This document shows, in pieces, positions 26,901-35,952 of a stretch of DNA of 64,000 nucleotides (its first letter is position 1; each line of letters begins with the position of its first letter). The DNA comes from Sphingobacterium spiritivorum (GTDB taxonomy: Bacteria; Bacteroidota; Bacteroidia; Sphingobacteriales; Sphingobacteriaceae): the NCBI RefSeq assembly GCF_016724845.1, contig NZ_CP068082.1, positions 4,216,001 to 4,280,000 on the forward strand. The letters are read 5' to 3'. The notes below the pieces were generated by a model. The model saw only the letters and a list, made by a program, of their open reading frames with translations, searched no databases and was not told the DNA's origin. The translations under genes and the position numbers were made by a program.

Positions 26901-29875
26901 TTTAACTGTTTACCTGTTGTCTGTATAGGTAGGTATAGTTGTACCGTTTCTATTTTGTTGTCTTTTATAAGCAGTACATTTATCTTAGGTGATTTTCCTA
27001 TGTAATCATTTGTCAGCTGAAAAGTATACTTTCCTTTTCCCTGATGGAGGGGAATTATCTTAGTCTCCTGCTTAGTATTGCCTATGATTTCTGATATAAA
27101 TACAGTGCTGGCTTCTTTAAGATCCGTTTGGATTAAGACTGTTACTTTTTCATCGAGTGCATATGTTTTTTTGTCAAATTTGGTAATTAGAAAATCCGAA
27201 TTACTGATCTTGAACGTTTCCGGTTGCAGCACCCGGACAATATATGATGCAGAGACAGTATCTTTATCTTCTACTGTAAAGGCTTTCACCTCATATTCAC
27301 CATAAGGGAATAAAGTACTATCTATTTGTATAGTGTTGGATTTGTTGGTGTCAAAGAGGTATTTGCTGACGAGTTCTTTATTGTTATTCTCAAATTGGAC
27401 ACGATCAAATAGGTTAGGAAAATACTTTTCATACTGATCTGCATTTAAGAGATGATATCCTGTTTCAAATGAAAATGACAAATTACTACTTGGAAGAATC
27501 GTTGATGATTTTTTGATTCGGTAGATCTCAATTTCTCCGGCAAAAGCATAAGGCTGATAATTCAGGTTAGTTGTGTTTATTTTGATTTCTTTCCATTTCT
27601 TATCTAACAAAACAGGAGGAAGTGTTATTGAAAGAGATTTTTGTTTATCCGCATATTTGTAATTTGTGCTTGCAGTTTGCATCTCTCCGGTGGTATTTAC
27701 TGCCTCAGCTGTTACCTCTATTCCAAATTTTGTGCTGCTTTTTAAACTGTCCAGACTCAGCGGTAAAGAGATATGGAACTTGCCTGCCTGATCGGTAACC
27801 GTCGTTGAGTCATATGTTAAAATAGACTTCCAGTTATTGTGATCCCTTACTTTCAATGAGTAGCGGATTGAAGTCTGTGGCAAAGAAACTCCGGATAATG
27901 TTTCTGTTTTTCCTTCAAACTTTACCGTATCTGTCCTGCTGTATGTTTGTTTATTAGGTTCAAAAAATACCTTGAAAGTAGGCCGTTTGTATTCTTCAAC
28001 TTTGAAATAATCGGACTGTATCTGTTTTCCGTTGTGTGTAAGTTCAATTCTGAAATTTCCATTCAAAGTCTTTACCGGTAAACGGAATTCTCCATTTACA
28101 GAGCCAAAAGTATTTGTATTAAGCAATAAAGAATCTACAAGTTGATTATTTGCATCTTTAAGATAGAGTTTTACTTTTTCACTGGCTATAATTTTGCCAT
28201 TCATTAGCGCACTGTTATACAGAATTGCTTTGAGATATACGGTCTGACCGGGTCTGTAAACAGATCGATCCGTCATGATCAGGCCAGTTATCTTTTCCGT
28301 ATCTCTTTCTTTACTTTTACCTCTTTCTTTATAAACATCTGCATTTTGAAGGTTTTTTAGATCGATAAGTTGATTTTCGTCAGGAATATAAAGGTGGTAA
28401 TTATTTAATATGTCTTTAGTAGCTAAAGTAATCTCGCCTTTTGCATTGGTTGTTTTAGTAATCAGATGGATTAATTTTTTGTCTTTATTCTCGTAAAATC
28501 GTACGATTTTGTTTGCAAAGGGATTTCCGGTCACCCTGTTTATTAATGTTAAGTTATAAGTCGCAATACGAGATTGGTAATTTTGACGTTCGCCGGTGGC
28601 TGAAACGAAGATATCACTAATTGTTATTTCTGTAGAATTTGTTGTTTTATACAAATCATCATCTTTAAATTCCGGATTATTGGATATTAGTATAGTGTAA
28701 TTACCTGGCGCAAGAGGATTCAGTTTATAGATACTGTTATGGTTTTCATAATCATCAAATAGACGAAGATCCACTTTTTCTTCATACACTAATTTTCCAT
28801 CGAAACTGACCTGATAGGATAAGGTATCTAATTCTATTTTTCTTTCTTTGAAATGATTGGGTGTATTGTTTTTGTTATAAACTCTAATGTAGAGTTGGTT
28901 TGTATTCGTGTGGTAGATTTTTATTGGTGTATATTGTTGAACTGGTGCGAATGTGGTATGCTCAATCCGTAATTCTGCCTTTGTTATTTCATTATATGTT
29001 TTCCTGACATTTGCAATCCAAGGACTTCCGGGATATCTGTTAAGGGTTTCATTTAACAGAGACACTCTTTCTTTAGCTGTGGGAGCATAAGGAGCTACTA
29101 ATGCTATAATGTTTGCGTTATAATCCGATCTAATGGAATCCAGTTTCTTTTTGATATTCGGATAATCTCTGATTTGATCTAAAAAGTGACCATCGAATAT
29201 TTTACGAAACGTAACAAATGAATTAGCATTGTCATACTGATATTGTTTATTTATAAGGCTTATTTCTTTGGTTAGTGAATCAGCCTTTCTGTTTTGATCT
29301 CGCTGATAATCAAGGAAATTGAGGTAATTATAAGCTAATAAGTGGTATAAGGAAGGCGAAAGTTCTATATTCTGAGAAGAAGTGAGAAGTGTGCCCCAAT
29401 CTTCGGTCTTCTCCTTAAGCAGTCTCTCTTTATCTGCTAAGGACTGTCTGAATATGGAGTCTATTTTATAGAGTTCGGTAGCTCTCTGTACCGGGACAAT
29501 CGCACTTTTTTCCAGTAACTGATGGATGTTCGCAGATAAGAATACCGCATAGAAATTTGTCAGAACCTGTTGTTCAAGAGGATTTGCCTGTTTAATATTA
29601 TTTTTAAAATGATTCTGAAGTACTTTAAAAGAAGCCTCCGTAGTCTGGTTGATAGTATGTGCTCTGTTTTCAGCTAGAAAAGCGCGAACCCATTCCGGAC
29701 TATTATTTGTTTCCCGGGCTTCTGCCTTGATATCGGCCAGTATCGGAAGTGTCTGTTCATAGTTTTTGATGTTGATCAGCTCTTCAACTTTTTTCCATTT
29801 GGGAGAGCTTTCTTTCTTTTGTGCTTTTACAAAAAGAGGTAACAGGGCAATGACAATTAATAAAAGGTTTTTCAT
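23996..29875 (-). CDS. Alpha-2-macroglobulin family protein with an inserted TonB-plug-like segment
   Basis: 1959 residues with a type I signal peptide (about 1-19) and no lipobox. Order seen: N-terminal mainly helical region (20-300), macroglobulin domains including MG2 (S-V-Y-R-P-G-Q-T near 537), a plug-like segment (about 1134-1215: E-V-V-V-T-G, P-L-Y-I-V-D-G-E, L-K-G-A-E-A-S-A-L-Y-G-S-R-G-M-N-G-V), the A2M core (from about 1235), the thioester region with C1451-S-E-Q, an alpha-barrel domain, and a C-terminal domain. A2M proteins trap proteases through a Cys-Gln thioester; both residues are kept here. The plug segment is almost a copy of those in the SusC proteins of this window and is not part of standard bacterial A2Ms. 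It probably guards the envelope against proteases. Confidence 0.9.
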   Translation of the reverse strand: MKNLLLIVIALLPLFVKAQKKESSPKWKKVEELINIKNYEQTLPILADIKAEARETNNSPEWVRAFLAENRAHTINQTTEASFKVLQNHFKNNIKQANPLEQQVLTNFYAVFLSANIHQLLEKSAIVPVQRATELYKIDSIFRQSLADKERLLKEKTEDWGTLLTSSQNIELSPSLYHLLAYNYLNFLDYQRDQNRKADSLTKEISLINKQYQYDNANSFVTFRKIFDGHFLDQIRDYPNIKKKLDSIRSDYNANIIALVAPYAPTAKERVSLLNETLNRYPGSPWIANVRKTYNEITKAELRIEHTTFAPVQQYTPIKIYHTNTNQLYIRVYNKNNTPNHFKERKIELDTLSYQVSFDGKLVYEEKVDLRLFDDYENHNSIYKLNPLAPGNYTILISNNPEFKDDDLYKTTNSTEITISDIFVSATGERQNYQSRIATYNLTLINRVTGNPFANKIVRFYENKDKKLIHLITKTTNAKGEITLATKDILNNYHLYIPDENQLIDLKNLQNADVYKERGKSKERDTEKITGLIMTDRSVYRPGQTVYLKAILYNSALMNGKIIASEKVKLYLKDANNQLVDSLLLNTNTFGSVNGEFRLPVKTLNGNFRIELTHNGKQIQSDYFKVEEYKRPTFKVFFEPNKQTYSRTDTVKFEGKTETLSGVSLPQTSIRYSLKVRDHNNWKSILTYDSTTVTDQAGKFHISLPLSLDSLKSSTKFGIEVTAEAVNTTGEMQTASTNYKYADKQKSLSITLPPVLLDKKWKEIKINTTNLNYQPYAFAGEIEIYRIKKSSTILPSSNLSFSFETGYHLLNADQYEKYFPNLFDRVQFENNNKELVSKYLFDTNKSNTIQIDSTLFPYGEYEVKAFTVEDKDTVSASYIVRVLQPETFKISNSDFLITKFDKKTYALDEKVTVLIQTDLKEASTVFISEIIGNTKQETKIIPLHQGKGKYTFQLTNDYIGKSPKINVLLIKDNKIETVQLYLPIQTTGKQLKIKQQTFRDKITPGQKEKWSFTITQKDKQIPTEVLATMYDSALDMFVPHSFTNQFDLTYPYYYGFDLYYLKREFNQTYNVFKPYGYTRKDSSVNDAAPQIRNYGLWNSNLSQLSPTTKRYVSLRSRSESNGVLYDQLNDSELQEVVVTGVASGVQIRGMASAAPEAQSPLYIVDGEIMDAFNLQSLKADKIDNMAVLKGAEASALYGSRGMNGVIIITTKEYKEKEEKMNAAQVRTNLQETAFFYPTLYTDKDGLVSFEFDSPEALTKWKLLLFAHGQHLEAGSATFMTQTQKELMVSPNIPRYLRNGDQITIKAQIQNLGKNTLSGNAKIEIINPENNQVISSAFLDDKAYQSFNVSAENNTMVEWELKVSTDIPVVQIKIVAATDAFSDGEVHELPILSNKILVTDTEKIILKPEQSKTYQVASFGKDNLLTKIQIQSNPIVEIIAALDYLKNYPYECSEQLSSKWFGLKMIQYVQKYYPAISDYFKALDQENSKGRLEENTKLSTLTLEEMPWLRDVKGEQQKFKALAKLFNSDIVSELSDLERKIIKNQLPNGAFSWFEGGKENTDISIRILEIFGKVLYLDKTLVSNTIQNSSKKIVSYLDQDKNLIGEKSNVEQTLSYLFARHYWNAYTPGNKTELEKLSSKLAKSAEITAKGSAGSAAKAWIVNQLYGTGIQADYIKNRIKQEAITDTAKGMYWESNSRLYNATSQQSYMTEAYKLNDPDKLRQISQWIYYNKQSNHWRTTWMTVDAIYALLLANNPEEFSMVNTTEVIINDQKTEMDKQVMGQINKEIQKDDLKGNQHITVRNNNTSRTVYGGIYHQYFVPVDEIKATANSLSVYKKYYVERAGKWIESTSFNLGERVKVRLTIINDTALEYVHIKDSRPSGTEPEYKASGYQWRSGYYFTLKDASTNYFYDILPKGRHELEYEVKANNIGLFDAGISTAECMYDPSVNARSENLKVEIK

Positions 29876-29991
29876 AATCCGCTTTTAAAGACTTATTACT
29901 ATAATAATACGTACAATTTTTGGTAACGGATGCAGAGCTTTCTATAATTCCATAACAGATTTTATATTTTTTTAAATTTTATAAAACAGAA

Positions 29992-30017
29992 AAAGCCCGC
30001 GTCTCCACGCAGGCTTT
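29992..30017 (-). terminator. Terminator after the NTF2-like gene
   Basis: AAAGCCCGCGT and ACGCAGGCTTT form an 11-bp stem with one mismatch, followed on the minus strand by T-rich sequence (TCTGTTTTAT). It separates this gene from the A2M gene downstream. Confidence 0.7.
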
Positions 30018-30043
30018 AGGTTGAAACAAAAATACCCAAGTTT

Positions 30044-30469
30044 TTAGGGGTATGTGGTTAACACTTTACTCACTTTCCAGACATCCTGACTGCGGGTAAG
30101 GGTTATGTAGTCTACACGAGTGAAGTTCTTAAAAGTCATTGTTGCTTTCGCCAGGCAGATATCACTGTTTTCATCCAGCACCTGATATGAAGTGATACAG
30201 TCGTATTGCAATCCTTTAGTGTTTTTCAGGAATTCAGTGTATTGGTTTTTGTTGAATTTTTCATTTGGTTTACTTGCCGTGTAGTATTCAAAATCTTTGG
30301 CGAATAGCTGATTGTTAAAGTTCAGGTTGCCTAATGTAGTTGCTTCCAGAAATGATTTGACTGTACTTACCGAATTAGTTTTTACCGGGTTTGTATTTTC
30401 GCTGGCGAAAGCACTTAGAGAAGTAACCAGGATCAGAGCAGTTGCGATGGATTTGATTGCATTTTTCAT
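30044..30469 (-). CDS. Small secreted NTF2-like protein
   Basis: 141 residues with a signal peptide (about 1-22, ending A-F-A-S). The mature part (V-K-S-F-L-E-A, then F-E-Y-Y-T, then D-Y-I-T-L-T-R and D-V-W-K-V-S-K-V) has the helix-plus-curved-sheet pattern of NTF2/SnoaL/DUF4440-like or lumazine-binding-like proteins, which bind small ligands or act as accessory folds. No catalytic residues can be identified. Its promoter region lies back to back with that of the ECF sigma gene at 30722. Confidence 0.65.
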   Translation of the reverse strand: MKNAIKSIATALILVTSLSAFASENTNPVKTNSVSTVKSFLEATTLGNLNFNNQLFAKDFEYYTASKPNEKFNKNQYTEFLKNTKGLQYDCITSYQVLDENSDICLAKATMTFKNFTRVDYITLTRSQDVWKVSKVLTTYP

Positions 30470-30658
30470 GTTATTTAGTTTCTTTAGTTTTTGTTGTTAT
30501 GTGTTATTGTTTGAATCAAAAGTAGGGTAGAATGTGCTGTCAGGGAATAGAGATTAGATCAATAGGGGTAAAAACTCGGCAAAACCGGGGCTTCTGTCGG
30601 TGAAATTATCTTGACCGAAAGTCTGCTGTATGGAAATGCCTGTAAAAAAGCAAAAGAA

Positions 30659-30666
30659 TATATTTG
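30659..30666 (+). promoter_or_regulatory. -7 element for the first ECF sigma gene
   Basis: TATATTTG matches TAnnTTTG exactly. No good TTTG lies 19-21 bp upstream. Transcription would begin near 30672, so the start codon must lie downstream of that; this supports ATG 30722. Confidence 0.5.
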
Positions 30667-30721
30667 TAGCAGGCATTTATCTTGTATACGAATAAAACTC
30701 TTACATTTATGCACAAGAGAA

Positions 30722-31324
30722 ATGGAATTAAATAGTATGGTTGATGTGACATCCTTATCGGAAGAACAACTGGTAGCGCTATTGAAGGATAGCCAGCAGC
30801 ATGCTTTTAATGAAATCTATAAACGTCACTGGGCCGGAATTTTTTTGGCAGCGAAAAACCGGCTGTCTAATGAAGATGATGCTTATGAGATTGTCCAGAA
30901 TATCTTTCTCAATCTTTGGCGCAAAAGAAGTTCTTTTGAACTGACCAAAAACTTTGCTGTGTATTTTGCTACAGCAACTAAGTATGAGGTTCTTAAGTCA
31001 TTATCCAGACAAGGGCATATCGAACAGTATCGGAATGTATTACGGACTTCTGTTTCAGAAAGAGATGATTCTACAGTAAATCAACTGGAAACAAAGGAAC
31101 TGTTGGAATCACTGGAACAATCTATTCGTGTACTTCCTGAAAAGTGTCAATTAGTATTCAGACTAAGGGTGGAGAAGGAGTACAGCCAGAAGGAGATCGC
31201 AAAAGAGCTCAATATATCCGAGAAAACAGTAGAAGCTCATCTCACCAAAGCCCGTAAGCATATCCGTAATGATCTGGGCATTCTTGCATTCATACATCTG
31301 GTACATTATTTAAAAAATTTTTAA
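30722..31324 (+). CDS. ECF RNA polymerase sigma factor (FecI-like)
   Basis: 200 residues from ATG 30722; ATG 30737 (195 residues) is also possible. A longer reading from TTG 30611 would begin upstream of the -7 element at 30659 and is rejected. Region 2 (H-A-F-N-E-I-Y-K-R-H-W, then D-A-Y-E-I-V-Q-N-I-F-L-N-L-W) and region 4 helix-turn-helix (L-P-E-K-C-Q-L-V-F-R-L, then S-Q-K-E-I-A-K-E-L-N-I-S-E-K-T-V-E) are clear. It heads a sigma / FecR / SusC / SusD set. By analogy with known Bacteroidota systems, substrate binding to the SusC STN domain releases this sigma through FecR to drive the downstream transporter genes. Confidence 0.92.
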   Translation: MELNSMVDVTSLSEEQLVALLKDSQQHAFNEIYKRHWAGIFLAAKNRLSNEDDAYEIVQNIFLNLWRKRSSFELTKNFAVYFATATKYEVLKSLSRQGHIEQYRNVLRTSVSERDDSTVNQLETKELLESLEQSIRVLPEKCQLVFRLRVEKEYSQKEIAKELNISEKTVEAHLTKARKHIRNDLGILAFIHLVHYLKNF

Positions 31325-31378
31325 TTTCCACTAAGGGATATTGCTGTTTCAGGGGGCTTACTTATATAACCCTTTATT

Positions 31379-32542
31379 ATGAAGCAGAAACCGGAACCGC
31401 AGAGACTCCAGTATTTGGCCGAAAAATGGCTGAATGGAACAATTTCAGCAGCTGAGAAGCAGGAATTTGATGAATGGTACTACTCTTTTGAGGACCATAT
31501 TGTGACGGATCATACGACTGAAGAGCTGGATGCTGTAGCTTCAGATCTTTACAAAAATATTCAGCTTCGGGCCGGAATGACAGTCCCGCCCCGAATTTCA
31601 AAGATTTATCCTTCCAGGCGTATACTGTATTGGGCAGCTTCTGTTTTGATACTGATTAGTGCAGGCATTATTTTGTACCTCAGACAGGAGAATGTTCAGC
31701 ATCAGTATGCCAAAACTGCTGTTATTATACCCGGGTCCAATAAAGGAAATCTGCAATTGGGAGACGGTAATGCCTACGATCTGGAGCAGCTTGATACGGG
31801 CGTTTTTCTTAAAAGAAGCGGTGTTGAGATTATCAAAACCAGAAAAGGCGAAATTAATTATACAGTTAGTTCGATCGAAGCATTGAATCCTCGCGAAATT
31901 GTTGATAACAGCGTATCTACGCCAAATGGCGGACAATATAAAATCCAATTGAGTGACGGTACGCGGATATGGCTGAATGCAGCATCAGCGATCAGATTTC
32001 CAATAGCATTTGTCGGAGATCAGCGTATGGTTGAATTACAGGGAGAGGCTTATTTTGAAGTCGCAAAAGATGCCAGGAAACCTTTTATTGTGAAAACAGG
32101 TAAAGAAGAAATTCGTGTTTTAGGAACACATTTTAATGTGAACTCATATGACGGAGAGCCGGTGTCAAGAGTGTCCCTGTTGGAAGGGAAAGTAGAAGTA
32201 CTCGCTAAGCAGGGGCTTTACAAAACCCATCTCACGCCGGGACAGCAGACTGTAAATACCGCTAAATCACTAACCGTGGAATCGTTCAATATGGAAGAAA
32301 GCATTGCATGGAAGAATGGCGAATTTATATTTAACAATGAACGTCTGGATCAGGTCATGCTGAAGGTAGGACGCTGGTATGATGCTGATATAACTGTAGA
32401 TCCGGACATTGCAAAAATATTGATCTGGGGATCTATTTCTAAATCCGAACAGATCGATAAGGTGTTGAAACTGATGCAACTAACGAATGAAAATATAAAA
32501 TACCGAATAGAAGGAAGGAGGATATATATGAGTCCAAAATAA
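31379..32542 (+). CDS. FecR-family anti-sigma factor
   Basis: 387 residues: cytoplasmic N-terminal part (about 1-80), one transmembrane helix (about 81-100, I-L-Y-W-A-A-S-V-L-I-L-I-S-A-G-I), a periplasmic FecR domain (about 180-275, with S-D-G-T-R-I-W-L-N-A-A-S and L-Q-G-E-A-Y-F-E-V), and a C-terminal DUF4974 domain (about 315-385, W-K-N-G-E-F-I-F-N). It should hold the sigma factor at the inner membrane and receive a signal from the STN domain of the SusC protein encoded next. The gap to the sigma gene is 54 bp, so the two are co-transcribed. Confidence 0.93.
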   Translation: MKQKPEPQRLQYLAEKWLNGTISAAEKQEFDEWYYSFEDHIVTDHTTEELDAVASDLYKNIQLRAGMTVPPRISKIYPSRRILYWAASVLILISAGIILYLRQENVQHQYAKTAVIIPGSNKGNLQLGDGNAYDLEQLDTGVFLKRSGVEIIKTRKGEINYTVSSIEALNPREIVDNSVSTPNGGQYKIQLSDGTRIWLNAASAIRFPIAFVGDQRMVELQGEAYFEVAKDARKPFIVKTGKEEIRVLGTHFNVNSYDGEPVSRVSLLEGKVEVLAKQGLYKTHLTPGQQTVNTAKSLTVESFNMEESIAWKNGEFIFNNERLDQVMLKVGRWYDADITVDPDIAKILIWGSISKSEQIDKVLKLMQLTNENIKYRIEGRRIYMSPK

Positions 32543-32572
32543 CCATTAACCGATAGCATATATATAAAATAA

Positions 32573-32600
32573 GCTAGAGAAGGTTGAAGGCTTCTCTAGC
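32573..32600 (+). terminator. Hairpin between fecR and susC genes (first set)
   Basis: GCTAGAGAAG and CTTCTCTAGC form a perfect 10-bp stem with an 8-nt loop. No strong T tract follows, so it may be a partial terminator or an RNA-processing site that sets regulator and transporter levels apart. Confidence 0.5.
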
Positions 32601-32673
32601 AGAGATAGTATATATTCTACATTGTACTGACTACAAGTATTACCAATGTAAAACCTTACACTAATCAAATATA

Positions 32674-35600
32674 ATGAAAATAACCTCTAATTATGGGAAG
32701 GAAGGCTATTGCAGATACTCTTCTGTCCGAAAAATACTGATTGTGATGAAACTCATTACATTATTCATGGTGGCGGCGCTCTGTCAGGTACAGGCTCTTA
32801 CACATGCACAGTTAGTCACGCTCAAAGGAAAAAATGCGAGACTCACCGATATTTTAAAAGAAATAAAGAAACAGACCAAATACGATGTGATAAGCGAATC
32901 CGGTATCGTGGATCGCCTGCGGGTCGAGGAAGTCGATCTGAAGAGAGTCACCCTGGATAAGGGACTTTCACAGCTGTTGGCTCCCTTTGCACTGGATTTT
33001 GTAATTGAAGACAAAGCTATTGTTATAAGACGATCTTCAGTTGCTACAATGACTAAGACAGAAAATACAACGGTTGTACAAACAACCATAAAAGGTAAAG
33101 TCAGCGGAAAAGACGGGCAGGCTATCAAAGGAGCCACAGTACAGGTGAAGAATACACGTGAAGCTACAGCTACAAAAGATAACGGAGAATTTGAGATTTC
33201 AGCCAATTCTGGTGATCTGCTCCTGATTAGTTCCGTGGGATTCGTAGCGCAGGAAGTGCCTGTACAAGGTCGGGGATACCTGACTGTAGTACTTGAGGCA
33301 TCCAATAGTGCACTGGATGAAGTCGTAGTAGTGGGATATGGAGAGCAAAAGAGGAAAGATGTACTTGGAGCCATCAGTACGGTTACATCAGAAGATTTTG
33401 ATGAACGACCATCTACCAATCTGGGCTATTCTATGGAAGGTAAATCTGCCGGGGTGATGATTACACGTCCATCCGGTAAACCACAGAATGGGATGAGTGT
33501 ACGTGTACGAGGTACAAACTCTATTACTGCCGGTAGCAATCCCTTATACATTGTGGATGGTGTGCCGACTCAGTTGATATACGATATTAATCCAAATGAT
33601 ATAGAAAGTGTGTCTGTTCTTAAAGATGCGGCATCAGCAGCTATCTATGGTGCTTCGGGAGCAAACGGGGTTATTCTGATCACGACTAAGCGCGGAAAAG
33701 AAGGTACTTCCAGATTAAAACTCTCCGGTTATACGGGGTTCAGCCGGATCGCAAAGAAAATGGATGTACTGGACAGAGATCAGTATATATCTCTGATGAA
33801 CGAAATCGGGCAGGTTGCTGATTGGAGTAAGTATACCGCCAATACAAACTGGAGTGACGAAGTATTCCGGGTGGCCCGGCTTCAGAATTATCAGATGACA
33901 GTAGAAGGTGGCAATGCAAAAACCAAATACTATCTTTCCGGAGCATATTCCAATGAAAACGGAGTAGTGAAAACAAACCTTATCAAACGAGGTACTGTCA
34001 AAATGAATCTGGATCAGAAGGTGAATGACTGGCTGAGTGTTGGGACAAGTATTAGCTACGCACGTTGGTTTGATAAAAATATAATCGATAATTCGGGATC
34101 AGGCAATGCGGGGGTGATTATGAATGTGCTGACCAGTTCTCCGGTGATCGGTATCTACAATGAGGACGGTACATTTACGGCTAATCCTCTTCGGTTATCT
34201 TTCAACAATCCTGTTGCTTATATAGACGGTTCTGTAAACGGATATAATAATAACCGCTTCTACGGCAATATTTTTGCAAATATTGATCTGCTGAAAAATC
34301 TGAGATTCAGATCCATGTTTGGATATGATAACTATAACAGTAAATACAATTATTTTTTAGATCCGTTTAAAACAGATTGGGGAAGAGTAAACCGTGGTAT
34401 TGCCAATCTTTCCAATGAGCAGAGTGAATACTGGTTGTCAGAGAATACATTAGAATATAAACAGACATTTCAGGATAAACATAATCTCGAAGTATTGGGA
34501 GGAGTGACCAGTCAGCGTAAATATGGAGAATCCAGCAGCATTGAATCTAAAGGATTCAACAGTACCTCTGTACAAACGGTCAACGGTGGAACAATATTTA
34601 CAAATCCGATAACGGCTAAGAGTCAGCGGAGTAACATCTCCATTATTGGCCGTATACGCTATTCATTTGATGATAAATATCTGTTGTCCAGTAATTTCAG
34701 AGCGGATGCTTCTTCTGTATTCGGTCCGGACAATCGCTGGGGATATTTCCCTTCTTTCTCAGCAGGATGGCGTCTTTCTCAGGAAAATTTTCTTAAAGAC
34801 GTGTCGGCTATCAACGACCTGAAGATCAGGTATTCATGGGGGCAGGTAGGTAACGATGCAATCGGTGCCTACAGTTGGTACGGAATCGTATCACCCGGAA
34901 TCAATATGATTCAGGGTGGTCAGGTCGTAGCCGGTACGGGACCATCCACTCCGGAAAATACAAGTCTGAAGTGGGAAGCTTCAACACAGAATAACCTGGG
35001 ACTTGATGTAACTATCTTAGACAACAGGCTGACATTTGCCTTTGATGTATATCAAAAGAAGACAAAGAATCTGTTGTTAAATAAACCGCTGGCTCTTTCC
35101 AGTGGTTTTACAGGAGCATTACAGAATATCGGAGATCTGGAAAATAAAGGATTAGAGCTGACAATATCTTCCAAAAACCTGAAAGATAAGCTGATCTGGA
35201 ATACGGATTTTAATTTCTCACTCAATAGAAATAAGGTCGGATATATAGGAGGACAGGATATCCTTGACGGATATATTCCTTTACGCCAGGAGGTATCATT
35301 GATTCGTGAGGGTTTGCCTTTAGGTGTATTCTGGGGATATCGTTCACTTGGAGTAGATCCTGCTACAGGGATGATGAAGTATGAAGACCTGAATAATGAC
35401 GGAAGTATAGATGACGCCGATAAAATGATCATCGGTAATCCCAATCCCAAATTTGCATTCGGTTTGAATAACAACTTCCGGTATAAAAATTTCGGCCTGT
35501 CTTTCTTTTTGCAGGGTATTTCCGGTAACGATGTATTCAATGCCACACGAATTGAAACTGAAGGAATGAATGATTTCAAAAATCAGTCTGTTAAAGTCCT

Positions 35601-35940
35601 GAACAGATGGACAACAGCAGGACAGCAGACTGATATCCCGAAAGCGATCTATGGAGATGTTACTAATTCAGACATTTCTTCCCGATTTGTTGAAAACGGA
35701 TCTTATATGCGGTTGAAATCTGCAACGCTTAGCTATAGTTTTCCAACTAACTTGCTCAGCAAATTGAAAATAACGGAATTGAGTTGCTATCTGACCGGTG
35801 AGAATATCTTTACCGTAACAAAGTATTCCGGATATGATCCCGAATCCAGCGCCTATGGCAATAACGGAGCCTTCGGCATCGATTTTGGTACTTATCCACA
35901 GGCCAGACAATTTATTTTTGGTGTGAATCTAACCTTTTAA
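32674..35940 (+). CDS. SusC/RagA-family TonB-dependent transporter with STN domain
   Basis: 1088 residues. After an extended N-terminal signal region (cleavage near residue 48, A-L-T-H-A-Q), an STN signalling domain is seen (about 55-125: T-D-I-L-K-E-I-K-K-Q-T-K-Y, then A-I-V-I-R-R). Next come a carboxypeptidase-regulatory-like domain (about 140-210, K-G-K-V-S-G-K-D-G-Q-A-I-K-G-A), a plug (about 220-335, P-L-Y-I-V-D-G-V-P and Y-G-A-S-G-A-N-G-V) and the barrel. The STN domain is the partner expected for the FecR encoded upstream, giving substrate-dependent control. SusD follows 12 bp downstream. No enzyme gene accompanies this set, so the substrate cannot be guessed. Confidence 0.95.
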   Translation: MKITSNYGKEGYCRYSSVRKILIVMKLITLFMVAALCQVQALTHAQLVTLKGKNARLTDILKEIKKQTKYDVISESGIVDRLRVEEVDLKRVTLDKGLSQLLAPFALDFVIEDKAIVIRRSSVATMTKTENTTVVQTTIKGKVSGKDGQAIKGATVQVKNTREATATKDNGEFEISANSGDLLLISSVGFVAQEVPVQGRGYLTVVLEASNSALDEVVVVGYGEQKRKDVLGAISTVTSEDFDERPSTNLGYSMEGKSAGVMITRPSGKPQNGMSVRVRGTNSITAGSNPLYIVDGVPTQLIYDINPNDIESVSVLKDAASAAIYGASGANGVILITTKRGKEGTSRLKLSGYTGFSRIAKKMDVLDRDQYISLMNEIGQVADWSKYTANTNWSDEVFRVARLQNYQMTVEGGNAKTKYYLSGAYSNENGVVKTNLIKRGTVKMNLDQKVNDWLSVGTSISYARWFDKNIIDNSGSGNAGVIMNVLTSSPVIGIYNEDGTFTANPLRLSFNNPVAYIDGSVNGYNNNRFYGNIFANIDLLKNLRFRSMFGYDNYNSKYNYFLDPFKTDWGRVNRGIANLSNEQSEYWLSENTLEYKQTFQDKHNLEVLGGVTSQRKYGESSSIESKGFNSTSVQTVNGGTIFTNPITAKSQRSNISIIGRIRYSFDDKYLLSSNFRADASSVFGPDNRWGYFPSFSAGWRLSQENFLKDVSAINDLKIRYSWGQVGNDAIGAYSWYGIVSPGINMIQGGQVVAGTGPSTPENTSLKWEASTQNNLGLDVTILDNRLTFAFDVYQKKTKNLLLNKPLALSSGFTGALQNIGDLENKGLELTISSKNLKDKLIWNTDFNFSLNRNKVGYIGGQDILDGYIPLRQEVSLIREGLPLGVFWGYRSLGVDPATGMMKYEDLNNDGSIDDADKMIIGNPNPKFAFGLNNNFRYKNFGLSFFLQGISGNDVFNATRIETEGMNDFKNQSVKVLNRWTTAGQQTDIPKAIYGDVTNSDISSRFVENGSYMRLKSATLSYSFPTNLLSKLKITELSCYLTGENIFTVTKYSGYDPESSAYGNNGAFGIDFGTYPQARQFIFGVNLTF

Positions 35941-35952
35941 TCTCCTGAAGCA

